A stretch of 45,843 nt of DNA. It comes from Deltaproteobacteria bacterium (GTDB lineage Bacteria; Desulfobacterota; Binatia; HRBIN30). Numbering within the stretch: the stretch's first letter is position 1; each line of letters starts with the position of its first letter. This document shows, piece after piece, positions 8,977 through 16,688 of this stretch. The DNA lies in contig JAGDMS010000002.1 in assembly GCA_017860575.1 (NCBI GenBank), positions 1 through 45,843 on the forward strand, given 5' to 3'. The notes under the pieces were generated by a model. It was not told where the DNA came from. It did no database searches and saw only the letters and a program-made list of their open reading frames with translations. A program made the position numbers and the translations under genes.

Positions 8977-9273
8977 ATGGCCCGTGGCGCACGCTTGATG
9001 ACGGAAGGTGTGGGAGCAAAAGCGCTCGAGTCCGAGGAACTTTTGCTCCTGGCAGTCCTCGAACAAGCGATTGCCGATCTTGACGATCCCTGTGCCGCCG
9101 TCCGCGCCGATGCCTCGGCCTACGTCTTCTCCTACGATAGCGACTACAGCATTTTCAGCTTTGATTCCGTCTGTGCGTACTTCAAGCTTTCTGCCACCGC
9201 CGTTCGCCGAGCGCTGCGACCCCGGATCAAAGAGGCGACTTCCGGCGTTCCAGCATTCGAAAGCGCCGCCTGA
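8977..9273 (+). CDS. Conserved-looking small protein of unknown function upstream of the Ehr-type operon
   Basis: A 98-aa soluble acidic protein. The ATG at 8977 has GGAGGAG (8964-8970) six nt upstream, which decides the start over the longer in-frame reading from 8875. The first half is helical (ALESEELLLLAVLEQAIADL). It is followed by an aromatic/acidic segment (YVFSYDSDYSIFSFDSVC) and a helix-turn-helix-like end (CAYFKLSATAVRRALRP). From memory it resembles short proteins with a DDxxxFSFxxVCxxLxLxxxxxRRxL pattern annotated as hypothetical in related genomes; I cannot check this. It sits behind a sigma-54-like promoter and 138 bp before the regulator of the hydrogenase-like operon. Confidence 0.7.
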   Translation: MARGARLMTEGVGAKALESEELLLLAVLEQAIADLDDPCAAVRADASAYVFSYDSDYSIFSFDSVCAYFKLSATAVRRALRPRIKEATSGVPAFESAA

Positions 9274-9411
9274 GGGCGTGCCAGCAACCTACGGATAGCC
9301 GAAGTATCCGCGCCGCTTGCTTGCGTCCAGAAGGCGGCAGTGCTACCTCATGCCGGTCCGTTTGTCCATCAATGTCCAATCGGGAGGGCAAAACGGCAAG
9401 GCTCGAGATCA

Positions 9412-10131
9412 ATGCAGCTGACTGTCCGTAACGTTGCCGACCTCTTTAAGATATCGGAGAAAACCGTCTATCGTTGGGTCAACCAGGGCATTCTGCCGGC
9501 ATATCGGGTGAATGACCAGTACCGATTCAATCGCGCCGAGCTGCTGGAGTGGGCGACGACGCGCAAGATGAACGTGGCCGCCGAGCTGTTCGACGAACCG
9601 GAGAGTGACGCCACACCGATCCCCGGTCTGGTGGAAGCCTTGCAGGCGGGCGGGATCTTTTATCGGGTGGGGGGAACCGACAAGCAGTCTGCGCTGCGCA
9701 GTGTGGTCGAACACATGCGATTGCCTGACGAGGTCGATCGAGAATTCGTGCTGCGGGTGCTGCTGGCGCGGGAGCGCCTGCAATCAACCGGGATTGGCGA
9801 TGGGATTGCGATTCCTCACGTCCGCAACCCGATCGTGTTGCACGTCTCCCGTCCGATGATCATGCTGTGTTTTCTCGATCGCGCGATTGACTTCGATGCC
9901 TTGGACGGCAAGCCTGTCTTCGCGCTGTTTTCGCTGATCAGTCCGACCGTGCGGGCGCATTTGCGCTTGCTCTCACGCTTATCGTTTGCGCTCAACGAGC
10001 CACGATTCAAGGATGCCGTCCTGCGTCAAGCGGCACGAGACGAGATCCTCGCCGAGGCCCGCACGGTCGAGCAAAGCATGCTCGCGAGGCCGCCTGCCAG
10101 CGGCAAGGCGCCTCATCGGGAGCAGGGGTAG
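9412..10131 (+). CDS. Helix-turn-helix / PTS EIIA(Ntr) fusion regulator
   Basis: A 239-aa cytoplasmic protein. Residues 1-55 are an excisionase/MerR-like DNA-binding domain (LTVRNVADLFKISEKTVYRW, then GILPAYRVNDQYRFNRAELLEW). Residues about 70-220 are a PTS EIIA type-2 (fructose/nitrogen) domain with the phosphorylatable His136 in GDGIAIPHVRNP, and the conserved RAHLRLLSRLSFAL segment. It could sense the phosphorylation state of a nitrogen-PTS relay and alter transcription. Its stop codon abuts the ATG of the HyfB-like gene (0-nt gap), so it is the first gene of the complex's operon and probably its dedicated regulator. No EI, HPr or sugar-specific EIIB/C is in the window. ATG 9412 is chosen because the HTH begins there; the upstream in-frame 24 codons are not HTH-like. 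Confidence 0.85.
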   Translation: MQLTVRNVADLFKISEKTVYRWVNQGILPAYRVNDQYRFNRAELLEWATTRKMNVAAELFDEPESDATPIPGLVEALQAGGIFYRVGGTDKQSALRSVVEHMRLPDEVDREFVLRVLLARERLQSTGIGDGIAIPHVRNPIVLHVSRPMIMLCFLDRAIDFDALDGKPVFALFSLISPTVRAHLRLLSRLSFALNEPRFKDAVLRQAARDEILAEARTVEQSMLARPPASGKAPHREQG

Positions 10132-12114
10132 ATGCTCCTGCTCCTCAGTGCGACCGGCCTTTTCGTCCTCAGTGGACTCGCGGCTCTCCTGGCGCAGAAA
10201 TCGGACCGCTGGTGCACCGGGTTGGGCGCCGGTGGTGCGGTGGTCGGCTGCCTCCTTGGGTTGGTTCCGACCCTGCCGGTCGTCGTGGGCTCTCCGGGGT
10301 TCTCACTGCGGTGGGCCTGGGATGTTCCCTACGGTGCCTTCGCCGTGGAGGTGGATGCGCTCTCCGCCTTCTTCTTACTGCCCATTTTCGTAGTGTGCGC
10401 ACTCGCCGCAGTCTACGGCGCCGAGTACCTGATCCCATTTCGTCGACAAAAGCCGCTTGGTCCGGCGTGGCTGTCCTACAACGTTCTGATTGCCAGCATG
10501 GTGCTGGTCGTGGTGGCCCGCAACGCAGTGCTTTTCTTAGTGGCGTGGGAGGTCATGGCCATGGCTTCCTTCTTTCTGGTGACCTTCGAGGACGAACAGG
10601 AGAGCGTGCGTGGCGCCGGATGGGTGTATCTGGTTGCGAGTCACCTCGGCACTGCGTGCCTGCTCGCGCTGTTTGTGCTGCTCGGACGGGCGAGCGGGTC
10701 GCTCGATTTCGACCACCTGAACGCGGCATCATCTCCAGCGGGACTGTTGTTTGGGTTGGCCGTGGTGGGGTTCGGCACGAAGGCCGGCTTCATGCCGCTG
10801 CATGTCTGGTTGCCAGAGGCCCATCCGGCAGCACCCAGCCACGTGTCCGCGGTGATGTCCGGCGTCATGATCAAGACCGGGATCTACGGCCTCATGCGCA
10901 CACTCACGCTGCTCGGTCCGCCACCGGCGTGGTGGGGATGGGTGCTGTGCGGCATCGGGTTGACCTCCGGTATCCTCGGGGTCCTGTTCGCGCTGGCCCA
11001 ACACGACCTGAAGCGGTTGCTCGCCTATCACAGTGTCGAGAACATCGGCATCATCGCGCTCGGTCTTGGGCTCGGCGTCGTGGGCATCAGCACGGGCTCG
11101 GGTCCCTTGGCGGTCCTTGGGTTCGCTGGCGCACTGCTTCATGTCCTGAATCATGCCATTTTCAAGGGACTGCTATTCTTGGGTGCGGGTGCCGTTGCCC
11201 ACGCCACCGGCACCCGGGAGATCGATCACCTCGGCGGTCTTCTCAAGCAGGCACCCTGGACTGGTCTGAGCTTTCTGGTTGGCGCGGTAGCCATCTCGGG
11301 GCTGCCGCCGCTCAACGGCTTTGTCAGTGAGTTTCTCATCTATCTCGGAGCCTTTCGAGGAGTGACCACCGGCGACAGAGCGGCAGTTGTCGTGGCGCTC
11401 GGCGTGATCGCGGCCCTCGCGTTGATCGGCGGGCTGGCAGCGGCGTGCTTCACCAAGGCCTTCGGGATAGTTTTCCTGGGCGAACCCCGTACCCATCACG
11501 CGACGCACGTACATGAACCCGGTCTGCCGATGCGGGTCCCGATGCTGCTGCTCGCCGCGGCCTGTGTTGTCATCGGTTGTCTGGCGCCAGTGGTGGTACG
11601 GTGGCTGGCCCCGGTGGTTGGACGGGCGACCGGATTGCCTCTGGAGACGGTTCGGGGTGGCCTCGCGGGAGCTACCGGGCCTCTGACTTTTCTCACGGCG
11701 ATAGCGGCAGGCCTCATTATCCTGACCGCGGTGCTGGCAGGCCTGCGGCGTTGGCTGCTCTCCGGCCGGCGCGTCGAAACGAGCGGCACATGGGATTGTG
11801 GCTATGCGCAGCCTGGGCCGCGGATGCAATACACGGCCTCATCTTTTGCGCAACTCCTGACCGATCTCTTTCGTCCATTGTTGCAGGTGCAACAGCGGGT
11901 GGAGTTGCCCGAGGGCTTGTTCCCGTCGCATGGGTCATTCTCCTCTGAAACGCCCGACCGGTGCACGACACGCATTTACGGGCCGCTGTTCTCCGCAATC
12001 GATCGGGGTCTGGCCGCGTTGCGCTGGTTGCAGCACGGGGAAGTGCACTTGTACATACTCTACATCGCGCTCACGCTTCTGGTGCTGCTCATTTGGAAGC
12101 TCGGTACGTTATGA
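10132..12114 (+). CDS. hyfB: HyfB-like proton-translocating membrane subunit (NuoL/M family)
   Basis: A 660-aa polytopic protein of the proton_antipo_M family, the size of HyfB/HycC. Key features are the LysTM7-type segment FGTKAGFMPLHVWLPEAHPAAP, the Glu in VAWEVMAMASFFLV, KRLLAYHSVENIGIIALG with the conserved Lys, HVLNHAIFKGLLFLGAGA, and SGLPPLNGFVSEF. These residues form the ion half-channel in complex I and group 4 hydrogenases. The C-terminal region (TWDCGYAQPGPRMQYTASSF) is the HyfB/HycC-type extension. It starts right after the regulator stop and ends in an ATGA overlap with the HyfC-like gene. Confidence 0.92.
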   Translation: MLLLLSATGLFVLSGLAALLAQKSDRWCTGLGAGGAVVGCLLGLVPTLPVVVGSPGFSLRWAWDVPYGAFAVEVDALSAFFLLPIFVVCALAAVYGAEYLIPFRRQKPLGPAWLSYNVLIASMVLVVVARNAVLFLVAWEVMAMASFFLVTFEDEQESVRGAGWVYLVASHLGTACLLALFVLLGRASGSLDFDHLNAASSPAGLLFGLAVVGFGTKAGFMPLHVWLPEAHPAAPSHVSAVMSGVMIKTGIYGLMRTLTLLGPPPAWWGWVLCGIGLTSGILGVLFALAQHDLKRLLAYHSVENIGIIALGLGLGVVGISTGSGPLAVLGFAGALLHVLNHAIFKGLLFLGAGAVAHATGTREIDHLGGLLKQAPWTGLSFLVGAVAISGLPPLNGFVSEFLIYLGAFRGVTTGDRAAVVVALGVIAALALIGGLAAACFTKAFGIVFLGEPRTHHATHVHEPGLPMRVPMLLLAAACVVIGCLAPVVVRWLAPVVGRATGLPLETVRGGLAGATGPLTFLTAIAAGLIILTAVLAGLRRWLLSGRRVETSGTWDCGYAQPGPRMQYTASSFAQLLTDLFRPLLQVQQRVELPEGLFPSHGSFSSETPDRCTTRIYGPLFSAIDRGLAALRWLQHGEVHLYILYIALTLLVLLIWKLGTL

Positions 12115-13022
12115 CCCAGGCTTCGGCTATCGCGACGCTGGCGCCGCTGGTGCTGGCCCCGGCGTTGCTCGGTGTGATCACGCGGACGAAGGCCATTGTC
12201 GCCGGACGGACGGGAGCACCGCTGCTGCAGCCGTATTACGATCTCGCCAAGTTGATGAGGAAATCGGCGGTGTACAGCCGCACCACCACCTGGGTTTTTC
12301 GTGCCGGGCCGGTCGTAGGGTTGGCCGCGCTGCTGATTGCGTTACTGGTGGTTCCGCTCGGCGGCGTGCCGGCACCGCTGGGGTTCGAGGGCGACCTGAT
12401 CGTGTTCGCGTATCTTCTCGGCCTGCTGCGTTTTCTCACGGTGATTGCGGCGCTCGATACCGGATCAAGCTTCGAGGGGATGGGTGCCAGCCGCGAGGTG
12501 TCCTTTGCCGCCCTGGCGGAGCCGGCTTTGCTGCTGGGCTTGGCTGCAGTTGCCCGCAAGGGCGGGAGCCTTTCGCTCTCCACCATGTATGCGCACGTCG
12601 ATGCCACCGCCTGGGCGGGTGCCGCACCAACGTTCGCGCTGGTGGCAGGTGCGTTGCTGGCGGTGTTTCTGGCTGAGAATACTCGCGTACCCGTCGACGA
12701 TCCGACCACACATCTGGAACTGACCATGATCCATGAGGTCATGGTTCTTGACCACAGCGGGCCCGATCTGGCGTTCATCCTGTACGGCAGCGCGCTGAAA
12801 CTGTGGCTGCTCGGGGCACTGTTCGTCAGCCTCGTTCTTCCCGTGCGCAGCGGTACCGTCTGGGTCGATGCGGGGACGGCCCTGGCGGGGATGTTCGCGC
12901 TCGCCGTGCTCGTTGGTCTGATCGAATCGGCCATGGCTCGCTGGCGTTTGCTGCGCGTTCCGCAGTTTTTGGTGGGCGCGGGCGTGATGGCCGCGCTTGC
13001 ACTCGTCTTTATGCTTGGGTAG
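12111..13022 (+). CDS. hyfC: HyfC-like membrane subunit (NuoH family)
   Basis: A 303-aa NuoH/HyfC-type subunit that links the redox arm to the membrane arm. Start ATG 12111 overlaps the previous stop. Family motifs are RTKAIVAGRTGAPLLQPYYD and LAKLMRKSAVYS near the N-terminus, ALDTGSSFEGMGASREVSFA, and the acidic loop AENTRVPVDDPTTHLELTMI plus HEVMVLDHSGPDLAFILYG. The acidic residues of that loop lie on the quinone/proton path in NuoH and are retained here. About eight membrane helices are visible. In-frame sequence upstream of 12111 belongs to another frame of the HyfB-like gene. Confidence 0.92.
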   Translation: MTQASAIATLAPLVLAPALLGVITRTKAIVAGRTGAPLLQPYYDLAKLMRKSAVYSRTTTWVFRAGPVVGLAALLIALLVVPLGGVPAPLGFEGDLIVFAYLLGLLRFLTVIAALDTGSSFEGMGASREVSFAALAEPALLLGLAAVARKGGSLSLSTMYAHVDATAWAGAAPTFALVAGALLAVFLAENTRVPVDDPTTHLELTMIHEVMVLDHSGPDLAFILYGSALKLWLLGALFVSLVLPVRSGTVWVDAGTALAGMFALAVLVGLIESAMARWRLLRVPQFLVGAGVMAALALVFMLG

Positions 13023-13027
13023 CGCGT

Positions 13028-13672
13028 ATGGCCGGGCGGGTTGATTCAGTTCTGGTGCTGCTCGCGTTAACCAGTGTCCTGTTGCTGGGTTCCAGCCGGC
13101 TGGTGCGGTGCATTCGGATCGTTGCCTTCCAGGGAATGTTGCTGGCGGTGCTGACACTGGCGGTGCACGCCCACGCATTGACGTTGCGGGTGGCGATGCT
13201 GGCGGCCACCATTCTGGCGCTGAAAGGGGCGGCTTTCCCCTGGCTGCTCTCACGTGTCCTGCAAGAAGCCGACGTGCGGCGCGAGATCGAGCCGCTGGTG
13301 AGTTACGTCAGTTCGATGCTCGTCGGCGTGGTGGGGTTCGCGGTCTCCTTCTGGTTGAGTGAGCGCCTGCCGCTTCCTACGCCGCCGATCTCGTCGCTGG
13401 TGCTACCCGTTGCGCTATTCACCACGCTGGTCGGGCTGTTTTTGATCGTGAGCCGCCGCACCGCGTTGACACAGGTGCTGGCCTATCTGGTGCTGGAGAA
13501 CGGGATCTATACGTTTGGTGTCGGCTTGGTCCACGGCACACCGATGGTCGTTGAGTTGGGGGTGCTGCTGGATGTGTTCGTGGCCGTCTTCGTCATGGGG
13601 ATCGCCATCTTTCACATCAACCGCGAGTTTGATCACATCGACGCGAATCAGCTTGCGGCGTTGAGAGATTGA
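13028..13672 (+). CDS. hyfE: HyfE-like membrane subunit (NuoK-type)
   Basis: A 214-aa hydrophobic protein, almost the length of E. coli HyfE (216 aa). Start ATG 13028 lies 5 nt after the HyfC-like stop. The N-terminal half is VDSVLVLLALTSVLLLGSSR and helices around HAHALTLRVAMLAATILALK; the C-terminal half carries the NuoK-like VLAYLVLENGIYTFGVGL with the membrane Glu, and ELGVLLDVFVAVFVMGI. These Glu/Asp residues are part of the proton relay in NuoK. It ends in a TTGA/TGA overlap with the HyfF-like gene. Confidence 0.9.
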   Translation: MAGRVDSVLVLLALTSVLLLGSSRLVRCIRIVAFQGMLLAVLTLAVHAHALTLRVAMLAATILALKGAAFPWLLSRVLQEADVRREIEPLVSYVSSMLVGVVGFAVSFWLSERLPLPTPPISSLVLPVALFTTLVGLFLIVSRRTALTQVLAYLVLENGIYTFGVGLVHGTPMVVELGVLLDVFVAVFVMGIAIFHINREFDHIDANQLAALRD

Positions 13673-15150
13673 ACCGGATGACGCTCTACGGTTTGCTGAT
13701 TATTCCGGCGGTGGCGGGTGTGGGCGCGTTCTTTGTGAAGGCCGATAGCTTGCGCCGCAGGGTGCTGGTGCTCACGGCGATTGTGCATACCGTCTTGATG
13801 GCGGCAACCTGGGTGTCGCTGCCCGGCCCGCTGTTGGGTGGCTGGCTCCGCTTGGACGCGCTGGGGCAACTCGTCCTGAGTGTGACCAGCCTGTTGTTCC
13901 TGGCCGCGGCGGTATACGCGGTGGGGTATTTGCAGCGGGAGCACCAGAAATTCCATCACGATTTTCAGGAAGGGCTGCTGTTTACGAATGCCCCGGAAGC
14001 CACCTTCACCGGCTGTCTGCTGCTGTTTCTCGCGGCCATGACCCTGGTCGCCGCCAGCCAGCGCTTCGGACTTCTCTGGGTCGCGATCGAAGCCACCACG
14101 TTAGCGAGCGCACCGCTCATCTTCTTCCACCGCCACCATCGCTCACTGGAAGCCACGTGGAAGTATCTGCTCATCTGCTCGGTTGGGATCGCCCTGGCCT
14201 TGCTCGGCAACTTCTTTCTCGCCGTGGCCGCGTCGGATGCCGGCGGCACTCGCATTCCGCTTGTCCTCGAGGACTTAGTCCGCGGGGCCAGTCGCTTGCA
14301 CGTCCGTTGGCTGCAGGCGGCCTTCCTGCTTTTCCTGGTTGGCTATGGCACCAAGATGGGCCTGGCGCCGTTGCACACCTGGTTGCCGGACGCGCACAGC
14401 GAAGCGCCGTCCGTGGTATCCGCCCTACTCTCCGGCGCGCTGTTGAATTGCGCCTTCCTCGGGATCCTGCGGGTGCAGCAGGTATGTGCCGCCGCCGGCT
14501 GCGGGGCCTTTGGTCGAGAGCTGTTCGTCGGTTTCGGCATCGTGTCGATGGCGGTGGCGGCGGTGTTCATCATCGGCCAGGCCGACTTCAAGCGCCTCCT
14601 CGCGTACTCCAGCGTCGAGCACATGGGCATCCTCAGCCTGGGAGTCGGTCTCGGCGGCGGCGCGAGCTTCGGTGCGCTGTTGCATGCGGTGAACCATTCG
14701 CTGACCAAGGCGCTGCTGTTCCTGGTCGCGGGGAATATTCTGGCCACGTATCAGACGAAATCGACCCTCGACGTCCGGGGGGTCCTGCGCGCGCTACCGG
14801 TTTCCGGAGTGCTCTGGCTGATGGGGGCGTTCGCCATCACCGGCTCGCCGCCGTTCGGGCCGTTTCTGAGTGAGTTCACGATTCTGAAGGCCGCTCTGGA
14901 TCAAGGCCGGAGCGGCGTGGCGGCGGCGTATCTCGTGCTGCTGGCCGCGATCTGCGTGGGGATGATGACGGCGGCGCTGCGCATGGCCCAGGGCGTTCCG
15001 GACCGGCATTGGGAGAACGAGACACGCGGGGAACCGGTGACGGCGATTGGACCGCCTGCCGTGCTGGCCGTGCTGGTCTTGGTCTTGGGGTTGTACGTGC
15101 CTCCTGTCTTGCGCACTGCGATCGAGGCAGCGGCGCGCCTGCTGGGATGA
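13669..15150 (+). CDS. hyfF: HyfF-like proton-translocating membrane subunit (NuoN/M family)
   Basis: A 493-aa second antiporter-like subunit. The start is TTG 13669 (overlapping the previous stop) or ATG 13678; I list the overlapping one. Motifs are WVAIEATTLASAPLIFFHRH (conserved Glu), GTKMGLAPLHTWLPDAHSEA (conserved Lys), FKRLLAYSSVEHMGILSLG, HAVNHSLTKALLFLVAGN and TGSPPFGPFLSEF. Having two such subunits (this and HyfB) is the Hyf/Ehr pattern; Hyc-type hydrogenlyase has only one. The stop overlaps the next ATG by 4 bp. Confidence 0.92.
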   Translation: MNRMTLYGLLIIPAVAGVGAFFVKADSLRRRVLVLTAIVHTVLMAATWVSLPGPLLGGWLRLDALGQLVLSVTSLLFLAAAVYAVGYLQREHQKFHHDFQEGLLFTNAPEATFTGCLLLFLAAMTLVAASQRFGLLWVAIEATTLASAPLIFFHRHHRSLEATWKYLLICSVGIALALLGNFFLAVAASDAGGTRIPLVLEDLVRGASRLHVRWLQAAFLLFLVGYGTKMGLAPLHTWLPDAHSEAPSVVSALLSGALLNCAFLGILRVQQVCAAAGCGAFGRELFVGFGIVSMAVAAVFIIGQADFKRLLAYSSVEHMGILSLGVGLGGGASFGALLHAVNHSLTKALLFLVAGNILATYQTKSTLDVRGVLRALPVSGVLWLMGAFAITGSPPFGPFLSEFTILKAALDQGRSGVAAAYLVLLAAICVGMMTAALRMAQGVPDRHWENETRGEPVTAIGPPAVLAVLVLVLGLYVPPVLRTAIEAAARLLG

Positions 15151-16679
15151 TCCGCATGGCAGGCCCATCATCGCTAGCGATCCATAACGGTTCGGCAGTC
15201 TCGCTGTCGGAGATCCCGCGGCTCGGCATGGCCGATTTCCGCGAGCACGTGGTCGCGAGCGTTGGGTCCGGCGGCCGGATCGCCGCGTTCTTTGCGCAAC
15301 CGGTCGCCGCGGCGCGTTTCCGGCTCTTCGCGGTGTTGGCCCACGGCGACAGCGGTACCCTGTCCCTGTGCACGGCGGATACGAGCACAAGCTATCCTGC
15401 TTTGACCCCTGCCTGCCCACAAGCGCATTGGTTCGAGCGCGAGATCGCGGAGCAGTGGGGTGTGCGGCCGGAGGGCCATCCCTGGCTGAAGCCGATACGT
15501 TTCCACGCGCCGTATCGGCTCGGTCCCGAGGGCGGGTGGGTGTCGCCGCGCGCGCCTATCCAGCCCGGGGTGACCGATTTCTTTCAGGTCGACGGTGCGG
15601 AGGTACACGAGGTGGCGGTGGGTCCAGTGCATGCGGGCATCATCGAACCCGGCCACTTCCGTTTCCAGTGCCACGGCGAGCGCGTGTTCCATTTGGAGAT
15701 CGCGCTCGGGTATCAACACCGGGGCATCGAAGCCGCGCTGGTGGGCGGGCCAGACAAGCGCACCGTACACTACATGGAGACCGCGGCCGGCGACACCTCG
15801 GCCGGGCACATGATGGCTTACTGCGAAGCGGTCGAGGCCCTCGCCGGGGCGCGTCTGCCCGCCCGCGCGCAGGTGATACGCGCCGTGGCTTTGGAATTGG
15901 AGCGGCTCGCCAACCATGCCGGTGACTTGGGGGCGCTGGCGGGGGATGTGGCCTACCTGCCCACCGCGGCCTACTGTGGACGGCTCCGCGGGGAGTTCCT
16001 CAATCTCACGGCTGCGCTCTGCGGCAGCCGCTTCGGCCGCGGTCTGGTTCGTCCGGGCGGCGTGCGCTTCGATGTCGACCGAGGCCGCATTGCCGATCTG
16101 CTGACGCGGCTCGATGCGGCGTGTGCCGACGTGGCAACGGCCGTGAACTTGTTATGGGACACGCCGTCGGTCGGTGCCCGATTTGAAGGGACCGGTGTGA
16201 TATCCCGCTCCGACTGCGAACGGCTCGGCCTGGTAGGACCGCCGGCGCGTGCGTGCGCTGTTGAACGTGACGTGCGGCACGAGTTCCCCTCTGGGATTTT
16301 CCGCTTTGTGCACATTCCCACCTCGACCTGGGGGAGCGGCGACGTCTTCGCGAGAGCCTATGTGCGCTGGCTCGAAATCCAGCGCTCGGCGGCGTTCGTG
16401 CGCGAACAACTCAGCGCGCTGCCGGACGGTGTGGTGCGCACGGAGGTAGGCCCCCTTGCCGCCAACCACGTGGCCGTCTCCCTGGTCGAGGGATGGCGCG
16501 GCGAGATTTGCCACGTTGCCCTCACCGACGCGCACGCCCGCTTCGCACGCTACAAGGTCGTCGATCCCTCGTTTCACAACTGGATGGGTTTGGCGCTGGC
16601 GCTGCGCGATCAGCAGATCTCGGATTTCCCCCTGTGCAACAAGAGTTTCAATCTCTCGTACTGCGGACATGATCTCTAA
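15147..16679 (+). CDS. hyfG: Ehr-type large subunit: fused NuoC/NuoD-like protein lacking all Ni-Fe ligands
   Basis: A 510-aa protein starting at ATG 15147 in an ATGA overlap. Residues about 15-140 are a NuoC-like domain (WFEREIAEQWGVRPEGHPW), the rest a NuoD/HycE-like domain (GPVHAGIIEPGHFRFQCHGE, YQHRGIE). In true group 4 hydrogenases the L1 motif is ExVCGICxxxH; here it is ETAAGDTSAGH (211-221), so both cysteines are replaced by Ala and Thr. L2, normally DPCxSCTDR near the C-terminus, is SFNLSYCGHDL (500-510), with Ser and Gly at the ligand positions. The protein also ends there with no cleavable tail, as expected if no Ni is inserted. It therefore cannot be a classical hydrogenase. It matches energy-converting hydrogenase-related (Ehr) complexes, whose substrate is unknown. 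Confidence 0.9.
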   Translation: MIRMAGPSSLAIHNGSAVSLSEIPRLGMADFREHVVASVGSGGRIAAFFAQPVAAARFRLFAVLAHGDSGTLSLCTADTSTSYPALTPACPQAHWFEREIAEQWGVRPEGHPWLKPIRFHAPYRLGPEGGWVSPRAPIQPGVTDFFQVDGAEVHEVAVGPVHAGIIEPGHFRFQCHGERVFHLEIALGYQHRGIEAALVGGPDKRTVHYMETAAGDTSAGHMMAYCEAVEALAGARLPARAQVIRAVALELERLANHAGDLGALAGDVAYLPTAAYCGRLRGEFLNLTAALCGSRFGRGLVRPGGVRFDVDRGRIADLLTRLDAACADVATAVNLLWDTPSVGARFEGTGVISRSDCERLGLVGPPARACAVERDVRHEFPSGIFRFVHIPTSTWGSGDVFARAYVRWLEIQRSAAFVREQLSALPDGVVRTEVGPLAANHVAVSLVEGWRGEICHVALTDAHARFARYKVVDPSFHNWMGLALALRDQQISDFPLCNKSFNLSYCGHDL

Positions 16680-16688
16680 GAGGCTCGC

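Noticed and set aside
9292-9310. CGGATA/TATCCG hairpin between the 98-aa gene and the HTH-EIIA gene
   Set aside because: Only six base pairs with a seven-nt loop and no T-run; too weak to call a terminator or attenuator.
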